64,000 nt of DNA from Desulfocurvibacter africanus subsp. africanus DSM 2603 (lineage in GTDB: Bacteria; Desulfobacterota; Desulfovibrionia; Desulfovibrionales; Desulfovibrionaceae): NCBI RefSeq assembly GCF_000422545.1, contig NZ_AULZ01000023.1, positions 1 through 64,000 on the forward strand, given 5' to 3'. Below the pieces are notes generated by a model. The model ran no database searches and was not told the origin of the DNA. It was given only the letters and a program-made list of their open reading frames with translations. Of the stretch, positions 44,532 to 54,063 are shown piece by piece (position 1 is the first letter of the stretch; each line of letters begins with the position of its first letter). Both the position numbers and the translations under genes were made by a program.

Positions 44532-46751
44532 ATGCGCATCCGTTGGAAACTCCTGCTGCTCTTCCTGGCCATTTTCCTGCTGCCGATCGGCGCTGGGCGC
44601 TACATTGCCGAGCGTTCCTGGTTGCGCTTGGGGCTGGAGCTGGGCGAGCGCAGCAGCGACGAGCTCGTGCGGCGCACGGGCGCGGAGCTGGGCAGGATGG
44701 TGGATGATCACGCGCGCATCCTGGCCAGGGATCGAGCGATCTTGGAGGCCCTGGTGCGCGTGCAGGCCCTGGAGGCCGCCCGCCTGCTGGGTGCGCCTCC
44801 TCCGGGTGCGCCTGGGGACATTCTGGTGGCGGAGCCGTTGCACATGGGATCCGAAGGCGAGGATGCGGCCATGGATCCTCGCTTCTGCCGAGTGGAAGAG
44901 CAGGTGGAGAACTGCTTGCCGCTGGAAGTTGATTTCGACCGCTCAGCCGTGCGTTTTTTGGGGCAAATGGGAAAAATGGGGCAGCTGGGGCCTGCCGAGC
45001 GTGCCGATGCGGCCAGGCTGTCCTCACTGGCCCCGGTTCATGTTGAAGCGAGCCGAAAGCAGCCAGGTCCGCTGCTGTGGCAGATGATCGTGCTGCGGAA
45101 TGGAACGATGACCATATACCCGGCCTTGGGCGGTCTGCCCGCCATGTGGGATCCCAGGAGGTCGGAGTGGTACGCGCGCGCCTTGAAGGCGGATAGCGTG
45201 CTTTGGACCGGGCCCGTGATCGATCCTCTCACGCGCCAGCCGACCCTGGTTGCTTCCCTGGCAGTGCCCGGTCCGGATGGCGCGCCTGCCGGCGTCGCGG
45301 CCATGGTCGTGCCGGCCGCGAGCCTGGTGCACGAGAACGAGCACATAACGGGCATCTCGCACGAGGCGTCCTCCTTCGTGGTCCGGCCCGAAGCCCAGCC
45401 CGAAGCCGAAGCTGAATCCGAAGCCGGCGTCGGGGCCGTGGACCGGACCAAGGCCAAACCCCGGCTGCATGTCTTGGCCGGCGAGGATTCTCAACCCATG
45501 CCCGAGCGCGTGCACATGCTCTGGCTGACCCGGCAGCCCAGGTTCGTGGAATCCGAGGATGACGCAGGGCTGCGCACAGTGGCCGAGGATATGCGCGCAA
45601 TGCGCTCCGGCGTACGCGTGCTGCCCTTCGAGGGTCGCAGAAGCTTGTGGACCTACGGACCCGTGAGCGGGGAAGGCCTGGCGCTCCTGCTCATCGTGCC
45701 CATGGCCGACGTGATTGCGCCGGCCGCAGCAGCCGAGCAATACGTGCTGGAGCAGGTGCGCCACCAGATCAACATCACCGGCCTGGTGATCCTTGCCGGT
45801 GCTGGGATCGTTACGCTCGCGGCGTTTCTGGCCTCGGGCTGGATCACGGCCAATATATCCAAGCTGGTCGGTATGACACGTCGCCTGAGCCAAGGCGATT
45901 TCGAGGCGCGCGTGGATATCCGCACCCATGACGAGCTGCGCGAGCTGGGCGACTCGTTCAACGCCATGGTCCCGGCCCTGCAAGAGCGCCTGGCCATCAA
46001 GGAGTCCCTGGATCTGGCCCGTGAAATCCAGCGGAATCTTCTGCCGGCCGAAGCGCCGCATACGCCGGGCCTGGAAGTGGTCGGCGCAAGCCACTCCTGT
46101 GAGGAGACCGGCGGTGACTACTACGATTATCTGGATGGTTGCTGTGAAGGCAGGGGCCTGGCCGTGTGCGTGGGCGACGTGTCGGGCCACGGGTTGCCCG
46201 CGGCCCTGTTCATGGCTTCGGCCCGCGCATTCCTGCGTGCGCAGGCGGGAAGCTCGACGTCGCTGGCCGAAGCCATGAGTCGAGTCAACCAGTTGATTTA
46301 CCATGATACCTATCGTACCGGCCACTTTATGACCCTGCTGCTCATGGAGTTCGACCGGGACGGCGTGAGCTGGGTCCGGGCCGGTCATGATCCGGCCCTG
46401 GTATACGACCCGGCCACGGACAGCTTCGAGGAGCTTTCCGGGCCCGGTCTGGCCTTGGGGCTCCTGCCGGACTACCAATACAGCCAGGAGCACCGCACGG
46501 GCCTCAGGCCCGGCCTGCTTTTCTGCCTGGCCACGGACGGCGTGTGGGAGGCGCGCAGTCCTCAAGGTGAATTCTACGGCAAGGAGCGCTTGCGGGAGTG
46601 CATCCGGGCCAATGCGAGCCGACCGGCGGCCGAGATCGTGGAGGCCGTGGCCGAGGAAGTGGCCGTGTTTCGCGGACGCTGCCCCACGGAGGACGACGTG
46701 ACCCTGGTCATCGTACGCATTCGAGCTGACTGTCGAGAAAACCTTGCATAG
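44532..46751 (+). CDS. membrane sensor with PP2C-type serine phosphatase (RsbU/SpoIIE)
   Basis: A 739-residue protein. It has an N-terminal membrane helix, a large periplasmic Cache-like sensor (about 30-405), a second helix (about 415-435), a HAMP domain (about 437-490) and a C-terminal PP2C/SpoIIE domain. Phosphatase motifs include ETGGDYYDYLD, GDVSGHGLPAALFMA and TEDDVTLV, with the metal-binding Asp residues. Such proteins dephosphorylate an anti-sigma-factor antagonist in partner-switching control. No antagonist or anti-sigma gene is adjacent. An Ala/Glu-rich insert (about 295-315) lies in the sensor. GGAGGG precedes the ATG. Confidence 0.9.
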   Translation: MRIRWKLLLLFLAIFLLPIGAGRYIAERSWLRLGLELGERSSDELVRRTGAELGRMVDDHARILARDRAILEALVRVQALEAARLLGAPPPGAPGDILVAEPLHMGSEGEDAAMDPRFCRVEEQVENCLPLEVDFDRSAVRFLGQMGKMGQLGPAERADAARLSSLAPVHVEASRKQPGPLLWQMIVLRNGTMTIYPALGGLPAMWDPRRSEWYARALKADSVLWTGPVIDPLTRQPTLVASLAVPGPDGAPAGVAAMVVPAASLVHENEHITGISHEASSFVVRPEAQPEAEAESEAGVGAVDRTKAKPRLHVLAGEDSQPMPERVHMLWLTRQPRFVESEDDAGLRTVAEDMRAMRSGVRVLPFEGRRSLWTYGPVSGEGLALLLIVPMADVIAPAAAAEQYVLEQVRHQINITGLVILAGAGIVTLAAFLASGWITANISKLVGMTRRLSQGDFEARVDIRTHDELRELGDSFNAMVPALQERLAIKESLDLAREIQRNLLPAEAPHTPGLEVVGASHSCEETGGDYYDYLDGCCEGRGLAVCVGDVSGHGLPAALFMASARAFLRAQAGSSTSLAEAMSRVNQLIYHDTYRTGHFMTLLLMEFDRDGVSWVRAGHDPALVYDPATDSFEELSGPGLALGLLPDYQYSQEHRTGLRPGLLFCLATDGVWEARSPQGEFYGKERLRECIRANASRPAAEIVEAVAEEVAVFRGRCPTEDDVTLVIVRIRADCRENLA

Positions 46752-47012
46752 GTTTCAATTTAGTAAACATTTGGCAATAATCAATCATTACGGTAGTATG
46801 CTCTCCGTGTGGGCGGATGTCCTGGTTCGCCTGGCCCGTTTATGCGGGCTGCCTCGGATTTGAACGCGACAGCAGAGCGTTTTCGCCTGCCACGCTCAAG
46901 GCCTCGGAGTAGTGATGCACCTGTCTGTAAAGGCCTTCCCGCGAAGCCGCTCCTATGCTATCAGCTACCATATCCGGAAAATTACCGGCCAGCCTGTCAG
47001 CACGGAGATGCC

Positions 47013-48476
47013 ATGAGGAAGTCCCCGCTTTTGCAGCAAGTCTTCGATTATCGGGCCCTCCCCGAGTCGGATCGTTTCAAGCAATTCGCCTTGAAGATGG
47101 AAGCGCACAACCTGCCGCCCATAGTCATAAATATATTCAAGTATTACTACAGTCTGCTTCTTTCGGGTTCCCAAGGCAAAATGGCCGAGGCTGATATAAA
47201 GCCCATCAGCCCGGACGACCTCAAGGACTACCTGGAACTCGACGCCTACGAGGCCGCAGGGCGCAAGGCCCTGCCCAAGGTGGCCATCATCAAGCTCAAC
47301 GGCGGCCTGGGCACGAGCATGGGCCTGGAGACGGCCAAGTCGCTCCTGGCGATCAAGGCCGAGACCTGTTTCCTGGACGTGATCATCGAGCAAGTGGAGC
47401 GGCTGCGCGAGCGCTACGACATCCCCGTGCCGCTCACGCTCATGAACAGCTTTCACACGCACAGCGATTCCATGCTGGCCATCGAGGGCTTTGACAACGG
47501 ACGCACCCGCGTGCCTCTGGCCTTCATCCAGCACATGTACCCCAAGATCATGCGCGACACGTTCCTGCCCGCGCGCTGGCCCAAGAACCCGGAGCTCGAA
47601 TGGAACCCGCCGGGCCATGGCGACCTCTACACGGCCATGGTGACCTCCAAGACCCTCAAGCGGCTCGAGGAGAGCGGCTTCGAGTACGCCTTTATTTCCA
47701 ACTCGGACAACCTGGGCGCGGTCATGGACCTCAAGATCCTGGGCTACATGGCCTCCGAGGATCTGCCATTCCTCATGGAAGTTGCCCAGCGAACTCCCGC
47801 GGACAAGAAGGGCGGCCATCTATGCAAGGTCAAGGAATCCGGCCGCCTGGCCCTGCGCGAGGTGGCCCAGTGCCCGGATGAAGAGCTCGCCGAATTCCAG
47901 AACATAGAGAAGTACGCCTTCTTCAATACCAACTCCATCTGGATCAACCTTAAGGTGCTGGAGAAGGTCTTCGCCTATCACGGCATGATGCCGCTGGACC
48001 TCATCGCCAACCACAAGACCCTGGACCCGCGCGATCCCGACTCGCCCCCGGTGATCCAGGTGGAAACGGCCATGGGCTCGGCCATTTCAGCCTTCCACAC
48101 GGCCGCGGCCGTGCGCGTGCCGCGCACGCGCTTCGCGCCGGTCAAGACCTCCAACGACCTGCTCAACGTCATGTCCGACAACTTTATCCTTTCCACGGAC
48201 TACGAGATTGTGCCCAATCCCGAGCGCAACCGCAGCCCCGTGCTCGTCGATCTCGATCCGACGTTCTACAAGAAAGTGGACGATTTCCAGGACCGCTTCC
48301 CCGCAGGCGTGCCTTCGCTGCTCAACTGCACCACTTTCACTGTCAGGGGCGACGTGCGCTTCAAGGGCGGCGTGGCATGCCGCGGCAACGTGCTCGTGGA
48401 AAACCGCACCGGCCATCAGGTCGTGGTCGGCCCCGAGGATCTCGCGGACGAGAACGCCCGGCTGGTGTTGGAGTAG
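47013..48476 (+). CDS. UTP-glucose-1-phosphate uridylyltransferase (UDPGP type)
   Basis: A 487-residue enzyme making UDP-glucose for glycan synthesis. It belongs to the eukaryote-like UDPGP family, not the GalU family. Evidence is the nucleotide-binding signature KLNGGLGTSMG, FISNSDNLGA, the long N-terminal helical part and the C-terminal left-handed beta-helix (GDVRFKGGVACRGNVLVENRTG). The ATG at 47013 has ACGGAG just upstream; the frame is open further upstream but with unlikely composition. It ends in a good terminator. Confidence 0.92.
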   Translation: MRKSPLLQQVFDYRALPESDRFKQFALKMEAHNLPPIVINIFKYYYSLLLSGSQGKMAEADIKPISPDDLKDYLELDAYEAAGRKALPKVAIIKLNGGLGTSMGLETAKSLLAIKAETCFLDVIIEQVERLRERYDIPVPLTLMNSFHTHSDSMLAIEGFDNGRTRVPLAFIQHMYPKIMRDTFLPARWPKNPELEWNPPGHGDLYTAMVTSKTLKRLEESGFEYAFISNSDNLGAVMDLKILGYMASEDLPFLMEVAQRTPADKKGGHLCKVKESGRLALREVAQCPDEELAEFQNIEKYAFFNTNSIWINLKVLEKVFAYHGMMPLDLIANHKTLDPRDPDSPPVIQVETAMGSAISAFHTAAAVRVPRTRFAPVKTSNDLLNVMSDNFILSTDYEIVPNPERNRSPVLVDLDPTFYKKVDDFQDRFPAGVPSLLNCTTFTVRGDVRFKGGVACRGNVLVENRTGHQVVVGPEDLADENARLVLE

Positions 48477-48522
48477 CGCCGGACAAACGCGGCCACTTTT
48501 CTCGAGGCTTTCAGCCAAAAAG

Positions 48523-48558
48523 AACCGCCTCCGGATTGATGTCCGGAGGCGGTTTTGC
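48523..48558 (+). terminator. intrinsic terminator of the UDPGP gene
   Basis: AACCGCCTCCGG, loop ATTGATGT, CCGGAGGCGGTT, then TT: a 12-bp stem with a short T-run, 47 bp past the stop. Confidence 0.85.
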
Positions 48559-48574
48559 ATTCGCTAGGCACTTC

Positions 48575-48700
48575 GAGCAGATGGCTTTTAAGACGCCCGC
48601 TCCGGCGTTGACGGCGCAAGTGAATTGCGCCTACGTCGAAGCTAGCGGCAAGCCAAGCCGACGCATGGCTTGCAGAGCATTTTCAAAAGCAAAATGCCCT
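48575..48700 (+). repeat. MITE-like palindromic element, copy B3
   Basis: About 126 bp, same orientation and nearly the same sequence as B1 (for example GGCGCAA/TTGCGCC and the GCAAGCC/GGCTTGC hairpin). It begins GAGCAGATGGCTTTT and ends CAAAAGCAAAATGCCCT. It lies between the UDPGP terminator and the convergent phoU. Confidence 0.85.
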
Positions 48701-48724
48701 CAAGGCTGCCCTGCGCCGGCGGAT

Positions 48725-49387
48725 CTACGTGCGGCGGCAGGAGTTCTTTACGTTCACGCCCTTTACGATGAACTGCACGTATTCGGCGACGTTCGTGGCC
48801 AGGTCGCCGATGCGCTCAAGGCACTTGCCGAGGATGATCATGTGCACGGCGCGCTCCACGGCACGGCTCTCCTGGATCATGAACTCGATGTAGTGCTTGA
48901 GCACCTTGAGGTTCAGGGTGTCGGCCCGGGCGTCCATCGCGCAGACCTGGGCGGCCAGTTCGGTGTCGCTGGTATTATAGGCCTGCAAGGCCTTGCGCAG
49001 CATGTCCAGGGTGATCTCGGCCAGCTCGTCGAACACGGGGTAGCGTTCCAGCGGCTGCCGCTGAGCGAAAAGCACGGCCCGCTCCGCGATGTTCACGGCC
49101 TGGTCGCCGGCGCGTTCCAGATTGGTCACGATATGGATGCTGCCCACGATAAAGCGAAGGTCCTTGGCCATGGGTTGGTCCAGGGCCAGCAGGCGCAGGC
49201 TTCTCTCGTCCACCTCGCACTGCAGCTCGTTGACCCGCGCGTCGCCCTCCATGACTTCCTCGGCCAGGACATAGTTGCGCTCGGCCAGGGCGCGCAGGGC
49301 TTTCTCCACGGCCTTGTCGGCCAGGGCGCCCATCTCCAGGACCCTCAGCTTGAGGGTTTCCAGTTGGTGATGAAAATGAGTTTCCAT
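48725..49387 (-). CDS. phoU: phosphate-signalling protein PhoU
   Basis: A 220-residue protein with two three-helix PhoU domains. Each has a metal-binding E/DxxxD-type motif (NLERAGDQAVNIAE and LERIGDLATNVAE). PhoU links the Pst transporter to PhoR and holds the kinase off when phosphate is plentiful. It is the last gene of phoB-phoR-pstB-phoU and has AGGAG before the start. Confidence 0.95.
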   Translation of the reverse strand: METHFHHQLETLKLRVLEMGALADKAVEKALRALAERNYVLAEEVMEGDARVNELQCEVDERSLRLLALDQPMAKDLRFIVGSIHIVTNLERAGDQAVNIAERAVLFAQRQPLERYPVFDELAEITLDMLRKALQAYNTSDTELAAQVCAMDARADTLNLKVLKHYIEFMIQESRAVERAVHMIILGKCLERIGDLATNVAEYVQFIVKGVNVKNSCRRT

Positions 49388-49515
49388 TGTTTCTCCTGCC
49401 TGAATATCCCGAAACGGCCAAAGCCGGGCCGCGTGTCGCGGTAATCCGCCAACAAACCGCGCTGGTTCAGGGACGCGCCTCCGAAAGTCGAGGCCCTGTG
49501 CGGTTCGGGTCGGCC

Positions 49516-50283
49516 CTAGCCGAAACGCCCGGTGATGTAGTCCTCGGTCTGCTTGTTCCTGGGCCGCGTGAACAGGGTTTCGGTGCGGTCCACTTCGATC
49601 AGCTTGCCCATGTAGAAGAAGGCGGTCATGTCCGACACGCGCGCCGCCTGCTGCATGGAGTGGGTGACGATGATGATGGTGTAGTTCTTCTTCAGCTCGA
49701 AGATGAGTTCCTCGATTTTTTGCGTGGCGATGGGGTCAAGGGCTGAGGCCGGCTCGTCCATGAGCAGCACTTCGGGTTCTACGGCCATGGCCCTGGCGAT
49801 GCACAGGCGTTGCTGCTGTCCGCCGGACAGGCCCAGGGCGTTGTCGTGCAGGCGGTCCTTGACCTCGTCCCACAGGGCCGCGCCGCGCAGGCTCGTCTCC
49901 ACGCGCTCGGCGATGAAGGCCTTGTCCGTGAGTCCGTTGACCTTGAGGCCGTAGGCCACGTTCTCGAATACTGTCTTGGGAAAAGGGTTGGGCTTCTGGA
50001 AAACCATGCCCACCTTGCGCCGCAGGTCCACCACATCGACCTTGGGATCGTAGATGTCCTCGTTGTCCAGCGTCAGGGAGCCTTCCAGGCGCGTGCCGGG
50101 TATGAGGTCGTTCATACGGTTGAGGCAGCGGATGAAGGTGGACTTGCCGCAACCGCTGGGGCCGATGAGCGCCGTGACCTGGAATTTCTGGAGCTCGAGG
50201 TTGATGTCCATCAAGGCTTTGAAATCGCCGTAATAGAAGTCCAGCTTGCGGGCTTCCATCTTTATGTTGTTTGGTGCTGGCAT
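49516..50283 (-). CDS. pstB: phosphate ABC transporter ATPase PstB
   Basis: A 255-residue ATPase of the high-affinity phosphate importer. It has Walker [10 protein letters not shown], signature LSGGQQQRL, Walker [13 protein letters not shown] and the switch His in VTHSMQQA. The PstB-typical FQKPNPFP motif is present. The ATG at 50283 is chosen over one 42 bp upstream because GAGGAG precedes it. The permeases pstC and pstA and the binding protein pstS are not in the window. Confidence 0.95.
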   Translation of the reverse strand: MPAPNNIKMEARKLDFYYGDFKALMDINLELQKFQVTALIGPSGCGKSTFIRCLNRMNDLIPGTRLEGSLTLDNEDIYDPKVDVVDLRRKVGMVFQKPNPFPKTVFENVAYGLKVNGLTDKAFIAERVETSLRGAALWDEVKDRLHDNALGLSGGQQQRLCIARAMAVEPEVLLMDEPASALDPIATQKIEELIFELKKNYTIIIVTHSMQQAARVSDMTAFFYMGKLIEVDRTETLFTRPRNKQTEDYITGRFG

Positions 50284-50340
50284 GAATTGGGCTCCTCGCG
50301 AGCTTGTGGTAAGAGGCATGTGCACTTCCGTTCTCCGGGC

Positions 50341-52155
50341 TCAGTCCTGGGCCTTGGCCGCGTCCTGGCTCGCCGGGGGCATGGTGAAATAGAAGGTTGC
50401 GCCGGTGTCTTCGCCCGTTGCGGGGCTGACGACCCAGATCCTGCCGCCGTGGCGCTCGACAATGTGCTTGGCGATGGCCAGCCCCAGCCCCGAGGAGCCG
50501 CCCATCTTCAATCTGTGCTTTTCCACGCGGTAGAAGCGCTCGAAGATCTTGGCCTGCTCGTCGCGGGGAATGCCCGGCCCGCGGTCGCTCACGCCGAACA
50601 GGACTTCGCCGTCGCCAGTCTGGTGGAACACGGTGACGCTGCCGTGCTCGGGACTGTAGCGCAACGCGTTTTCAATGAGGTTACGGAACACCTGCACCAG
50701 CCGATCATAATCCGCGAGTACAAACACGGCTTTCTCCGGGATGCGGCAGACCAGGGCGACGCCTCGGCCGCGGCCCAAGGACTCGCACTCGCGGTAGGCT
50801 GACATGACCGCTGCCTGCGCGTCCACCGGCGCCAGCTCGAAGGCCTGACGGTCGGCCTCCAGCCTGGAAAGGTTGAGCAGGTCGCCCAGGATCTTGGTCA
50901 TGTGGTTCGCGTTCTTGACGATGATGTTCAGGAAGCCCTTGGCTTGGGGCGAAGCGGCCGGATCGCTCTGCAGGGTTTCGGCGTAGCCCTTGATGGAGGT
51001 CAGTGGGGTGCGCAGCTCGTGCGACACGTTGGCCACGAAATCCCGGCGCACGCGCTCCAGATGCTTGAGCCTGCTGATGTCGTGGAAAACGACCACCGCG
51101 CCGAGGCCGGAGCCGCTTTCCTTCAGCGGTACGATGCCCACGTCGTAGAACACCCCGCTGCGCGGTTCCAGAAGCAGCGAGACCGGCGCGCCGGTCTCAC
51201 GGTTTTCCAGGGCCCGCTCGCATTCCTGGTGCAGGACCGGGTCCATGATGGCCTCCAGGGGCGTCTTGCCCTGGCAGTGCTCGATGCCTGGGAAAATGAG
51301 CGTCATGGCTCGGTTGACGGCCTGGATGCGGCCGTCCGCCGAGAGCAGCATGACGCCTTCCTTCATGTTGTCCAGGATGGCAACGAGCTGCTGCTTCTGC
51401 ACCGTGATGGTCTCGATCTGGATCTGGATGCTCTCGGCCATGCGGTTGATGGACTTGGCCAGGGGAGAGAATTCCTTGCCCGGATAGAGGCGCAGGCGTT
51501 GGGAGTAGTTGCCCTTGCCGATGGCCTCGGCCATGTTGCTCATGGTGCCGACTTGCGTCGAAAGCTGTCGTGCAAGCAGGAAACTGATGAGCGCGGCCAG
51601 GGCGAAGGTCGCGCCAGCGCCGATGAGCAGCCCGCCCAGGGTGCGCTCAAGGCGCGCGTCCAGGTGAGCGTGCTCCGTGGACACGCGCAGGAACCCCTCA
51701 GGCAATCCTCCGCGTGGCTTGACCATCTGGGCGGCGTAGACCAGATTCTTGTCCAGGGTATCGCTGTGGCGTATGGCCACGCCCGCTTCCCGGTCGCGCG
51801 CGGCGATGATTTCCGGCCGCTGGCCGTGGTTGTCAAGCAGGGGCACCCGGTCGAAGGGAACTGAGGAATCGGCCAGCACACGGCCGTTCTCGGCCACGAA
51901 GGTCAACCGCGAGCCTTGTCGCTCCGAAACTTCCACAAGCCAGGCGTGCAGCTCCGCCGGAGTCTCGAAGGTGAGATCCCGCTCCAGGAGCAGCGTGAGC
52001 ATGCGCACCTGGCGCAGAGTGTCCTGCTTGGCTTCGTCCAGGAGATCCTTGCCGATGACGTGGCGCGAATACCACGTGGACACCAGCAGGGACAGGGCGA
52101 TGACGACGATGAAGGACAGGATCAGGCGGGACCTGAAGGAGAAGCTTTGCGGCAT
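50341..52155 (-). CDS. phoR: phosphate-regulon sensor histidine kinase PhoR
   Basis: A 604-residue inner-membrane kinase. Two membrane helices (about 10-28 and 173-195) flank a periplasmic domain of about 145 residues. HAMP (about 197-248), PAS (about 250-365), HisKA with His379 (ANVSHELRTPLTS) and an ATPase domain (DRGPGIP, GSSGLGLAI) follow. It has the longer Gram-positive-like PhoR layout with an extracytoplasmic domain, not the short E. coli form. It starts 3 bp after the phoB stop. Confidence 0.92.
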   Translation of the reverse strand: MPQSFSFRSRLILSFIVVIALSLLVSTWYSRHVIGKDLLDEAKQDTLRQVRMLTLLLERDLTFETPAELHAWLVEVSERQGSRLTFVAENGRVLADSSVPFDRVPLLDNHGQRPEIIAARDREAGVAIRHSDTLDKNLVYAAQMVKPRGGLPEGFLRVSTEHAHLDARLERTLGGLLIGAGATFALAALISFLLARQLSTQVGTMSNMAEAIGKGNYSQRLRLYPGKEFSPLAKSINRMAESIQIQIETITVQKQQLVAILDNMKEGVMLLSADGRIQAVNRAMTLIFPGIEHCQGKTPLEAIMDPVLHQECERALENRETGAPVSLLLEPRSGVFYDVGIVPLKESGSGLGAVVVFHDISRLKHLERVRRDFVANVSHELRTPLTSIKGYAETLQSDPAASPQAKGFLNIIVKNANHMTKILGDLLNLSRLEADRQAFELAPVDAQAAVMSAYRECESLGRGRGVALVCRIPEKAVFVLADYDRLVQVFRNLIENALRYSPEHGSVTVFHQTGDGEVLFGVSDRGPGIPRDEQAKIFERFYRVEKHRLKMGGSSGLGLAIAKHIVERHGGRIWVVSPATGEDTGATFYFTMPPASQDAAKAQD

Positions 52156-52158
52156 ATC

Positions 52159-52842
52159 CTACTCTTTGAACCTGTAGCCCACGCCGCGTACTGTCTCCAC
52201 GAACTTGGCGTAGTCACCGAGCTTCTGGCGCAGCCTGCGCACGTGCGTGTCCACCGTGCGGGCGTATCCTTCGAACTCGTAGCCCCAGACGGTGTTCAAA
52301 AGCTGTTCGCGGGTCAGCACCCGGCCGGGATTGCGGATGAGTTCGGACAGCAGCTTGAACTCCGTGGCCGTGAGCAGCAGCTCCTGGTCGTCGATCTCCG
52401 CCCTGTGCGCTTCCATGTCCACGCTGAGCCTCTCGCGGCGCCAGCTCTGGCGGACGTCCTCCTCGCCCTTGTTGCGCCGCAGCACGGCGCGCACGCGCAA
52501 GATGATTTCCCGCGGGCTGAAAGGCTTGACCACGTAGTCGTCGGCGCCTAGCTCCAGCCCCACGATGCGGTCCACTTCCTCGCCGCGCGCCGTAAGCATG
52601 AGGATGGGAATCCGGCCCGTCTCCGAGCCGCGCTTGAGTTCCTTGCATACCTCGAAGCCGTCCATTCCGGGCAGCATGAGATCCAACAGGATCAGGTCCG
52701 GCATGTGACGCCGGGCCTTGTTCAGGGCTTCCAGCCCGTCGCTGGCCGTGATGGCGTCATATCCCGCGCTTTCGACATTGAACTTGATGAGCTGCAGGAT
52801 ATCCTCGTCGTCCTCGACGATAAGTATCGTTTCCTTGGCCAT
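52159..52842 (-). CDS. phoB: phosphate-regulon response regulator PhoB
   Basis: A 227-residue OmpR-family regulator. The receiver domain has Asp54 (LILLDLMLPGMDG) and Lys in VVKPFSPRE. The C-terminal winged helix includes VLTREQLLNTVWGYEFEGYARTVD-like recognition sequence (residues about 175-198). It is the first gene of the pho operon, and AGAGG precedes the start. The short leader upstream contains 11-bp periodic repeats that might be PhoB sites. Confidence 0.94.
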   Translation of the reverse strand: MAKETILIVEDDEDILQLIKFNVESAGYDAITASDGLEALNKARRHMPDLILLDLMLPGMDGFEVCKELKRGSETGRIPILMLTARGEEVDRIVGLELGADDYVVKPFSPREIILRVRAVLRRNKGEEDVRQSWRRERLSVDMEAHRAEIDDQELLLTATEFKLLSELIRNPGRVLTREQLLNTVWGYEFEGYARTVDTHVRRLRQKLGDYAKFVETVRGVGYRFKE

Positions 52843-52868
52843 GTTTGCCTCTCAGCGTTTGAACTCAG

Positions 52869-52897
52869 CTTTCATCACGGTTTCGTTACGATTTGAC
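52869..52897 (+). promoter_or_regulatory. possible Pho-box-like direct repeats
   Basis: CTTTCATCACG, GTTTCGTTACG and ATTTGACGGAA are consecutive 11-bp units that share an NTTTCNT core. PhoB binds 11-bp direct repeats, but the match to CTGTCAT is partial. The repeats read on the strand opposite to phoB and lie within 30-55 bp of its start, so the assignment is weak. Confidence 0.25.
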
Positions 52898-53140
52898 GGA
52901 AGATACATGGCAAATTGGCGACGCTTGGATTTATCGGACCCCGATTCCCTTGGTTTGGAGCCGCTTGGGTCTGACATGGAGCTGTAACATTTCGACCGCC
53001 CAGCTGGAAGTGCTCGCCGGTTCCGTGCGAGTTTCGCTCTTGTACCGAGGATGCGGGCGAGGGAGGGCCTGCGCAATTGACAGCTCTTATCAACAAGGAT
53101 AACCAGACCCACAGCCAACACCACCGGCAAGTGAGCTGTC

Positions 53141-53602
53141 ATGACATCAAGTACGCAAGAGAATCCCTTGGAGTTATTCTCGGAGTTCCTGGCCGAGCAC
53201 GGCTTGCGCATGACTCCGCAACGGCGGCTCATTCTGGAGGTGTTTCTGGAGCATGGCGGGCACTTGGCCGCCGAGGAACTGTACGACTGCGTACGACAGC
53301 TCGACCCTTCCGTGGGTCAGGCCACGGTCTACCGCACCGTGAAGCTTCTGGCCGAATCCGGCCTGGCCAAGGCCGTGCGTTTTGACGAAGGCGTGACCCG
53401 CTACGAGCCCAAGCACGGCCGCGAACACCACGATCACCTCATCTGCGTGCGTTGCCGACGCACCGAGGAGATACTCGACGAGCGCATCGAGAAGCTGCAA
53501 GAGGAACTGGCTCGCAAGCTGGGCTTCGTGCTCACCGGTCACAAGATGGACCTCTACGGCATCTGTTCCAAGTGCAGGCGCAAGGAACAGGAGAAAGACT
53601 AG
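53141..53602 (+). CDS. fur: Fur-family metal-responsive repressor
   Basis: A 153-residue protein. The winged helix (about 15-85) includes MTPQRRLILEVFLEHGGHL and ATVYRTVKLL. The metal-binding motif HHDHLICVRC and C-terminal CSKC supply His and two CxxC-type pairs. Fur or PerR identity cannot be separated by sequence alone; the neighbouring feo genes with a Fur box favour Fur. It is followed 145 bp later by that box. Confidence 0.88.
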   Translation: MTSSTQENPLELFSEFLAEHGLRMTPQRRLILEVFLEHGGHLAAEELYDCVRQLDPSVGQATVYRTVKLLAESGLAKAVRFDEGVTRYEPKHGREHHDHLICVRCRRTEEILDERIEKLQEELARKLGFVLTGHKMDLYGICSKCRRKEQEKD

Positions 53603-53746
53603 CCGATACGTCGGAAGCCTTTCGAGGGCCACGAGACCGCTGTCCCTTGCATGCCTGCCCGATTATCCCGCCCCTGAATTTCACAGGCGCCTGCCTGCAT
53701 CATGGAAGCGTCGATTTGGAGGAAGCAGAGGCGTCCAGGACTTGAT

Positions 53747-53761
53747 TGACAATGATTATCA
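53747..53761 (+). promoter_or_regulatory. Fur box upstream of feoA
   Basis: TGACAATGATTATCA is a 7-1-7 inverted repeat matching the Fur consensus TGATAATNATTATCA except at one position. It lies 50 bp before the first feoA start. It predicts iron repression of the feo genes. Confidence 0.85.
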
Positions 53762-53810
53762 TCATCCTTATTATTGAAAATATAAGCATATTCAACAGAG
53801 GCTCTCATCC

Positions 53811-54044
53811 ATGACGCAAGCGCAACCGTTAACCAGCTTCGCGGCAGGCAGCCGGGTCAAGGTGGTCAATTTTGATTCCTGCAACCATGCGCGTTGCCGC
53901 CTGTGTGCCTTGGGCCTTACGCCCGGCGTCATGCTGGAGATCGATTCCGGCGGACCCGGCCCGTTGCGCATCCGCGTGCGCGGCTCCAGCCTCGTGCTGG
54001 GACAGGGCCTGGCCAGCCAAGTATTGGCTTCGCGCGTCGAGTAG
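53811..54044 (+). CDS. feoA: FeoA-family protein (first copy)
   Basis: A 77-residue SH3-like FeoA-domain protein. It has the typical CRLCALGLTPGVMLEI segment and the late VLGQGLASQVL region. FeoA proteins assist the ferrous iron permease FeoB in the cytoplasm. It is preceded by a Fur box and followed by a Cys-rich protein and a second FeoA. Translation start ATG at 53811 with GAGG upstream. Confidence 0.9.
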   Translation: MTQAQPLTSFAAGSRVKVVNFDSCNHARCRLCALGLTPGVMLEIDSGGPGPLRIRVRGSSLVLGQGLASQVLASRVE

Positions 54045-54063
54045 CCCAAGAAAGAGCGATACC

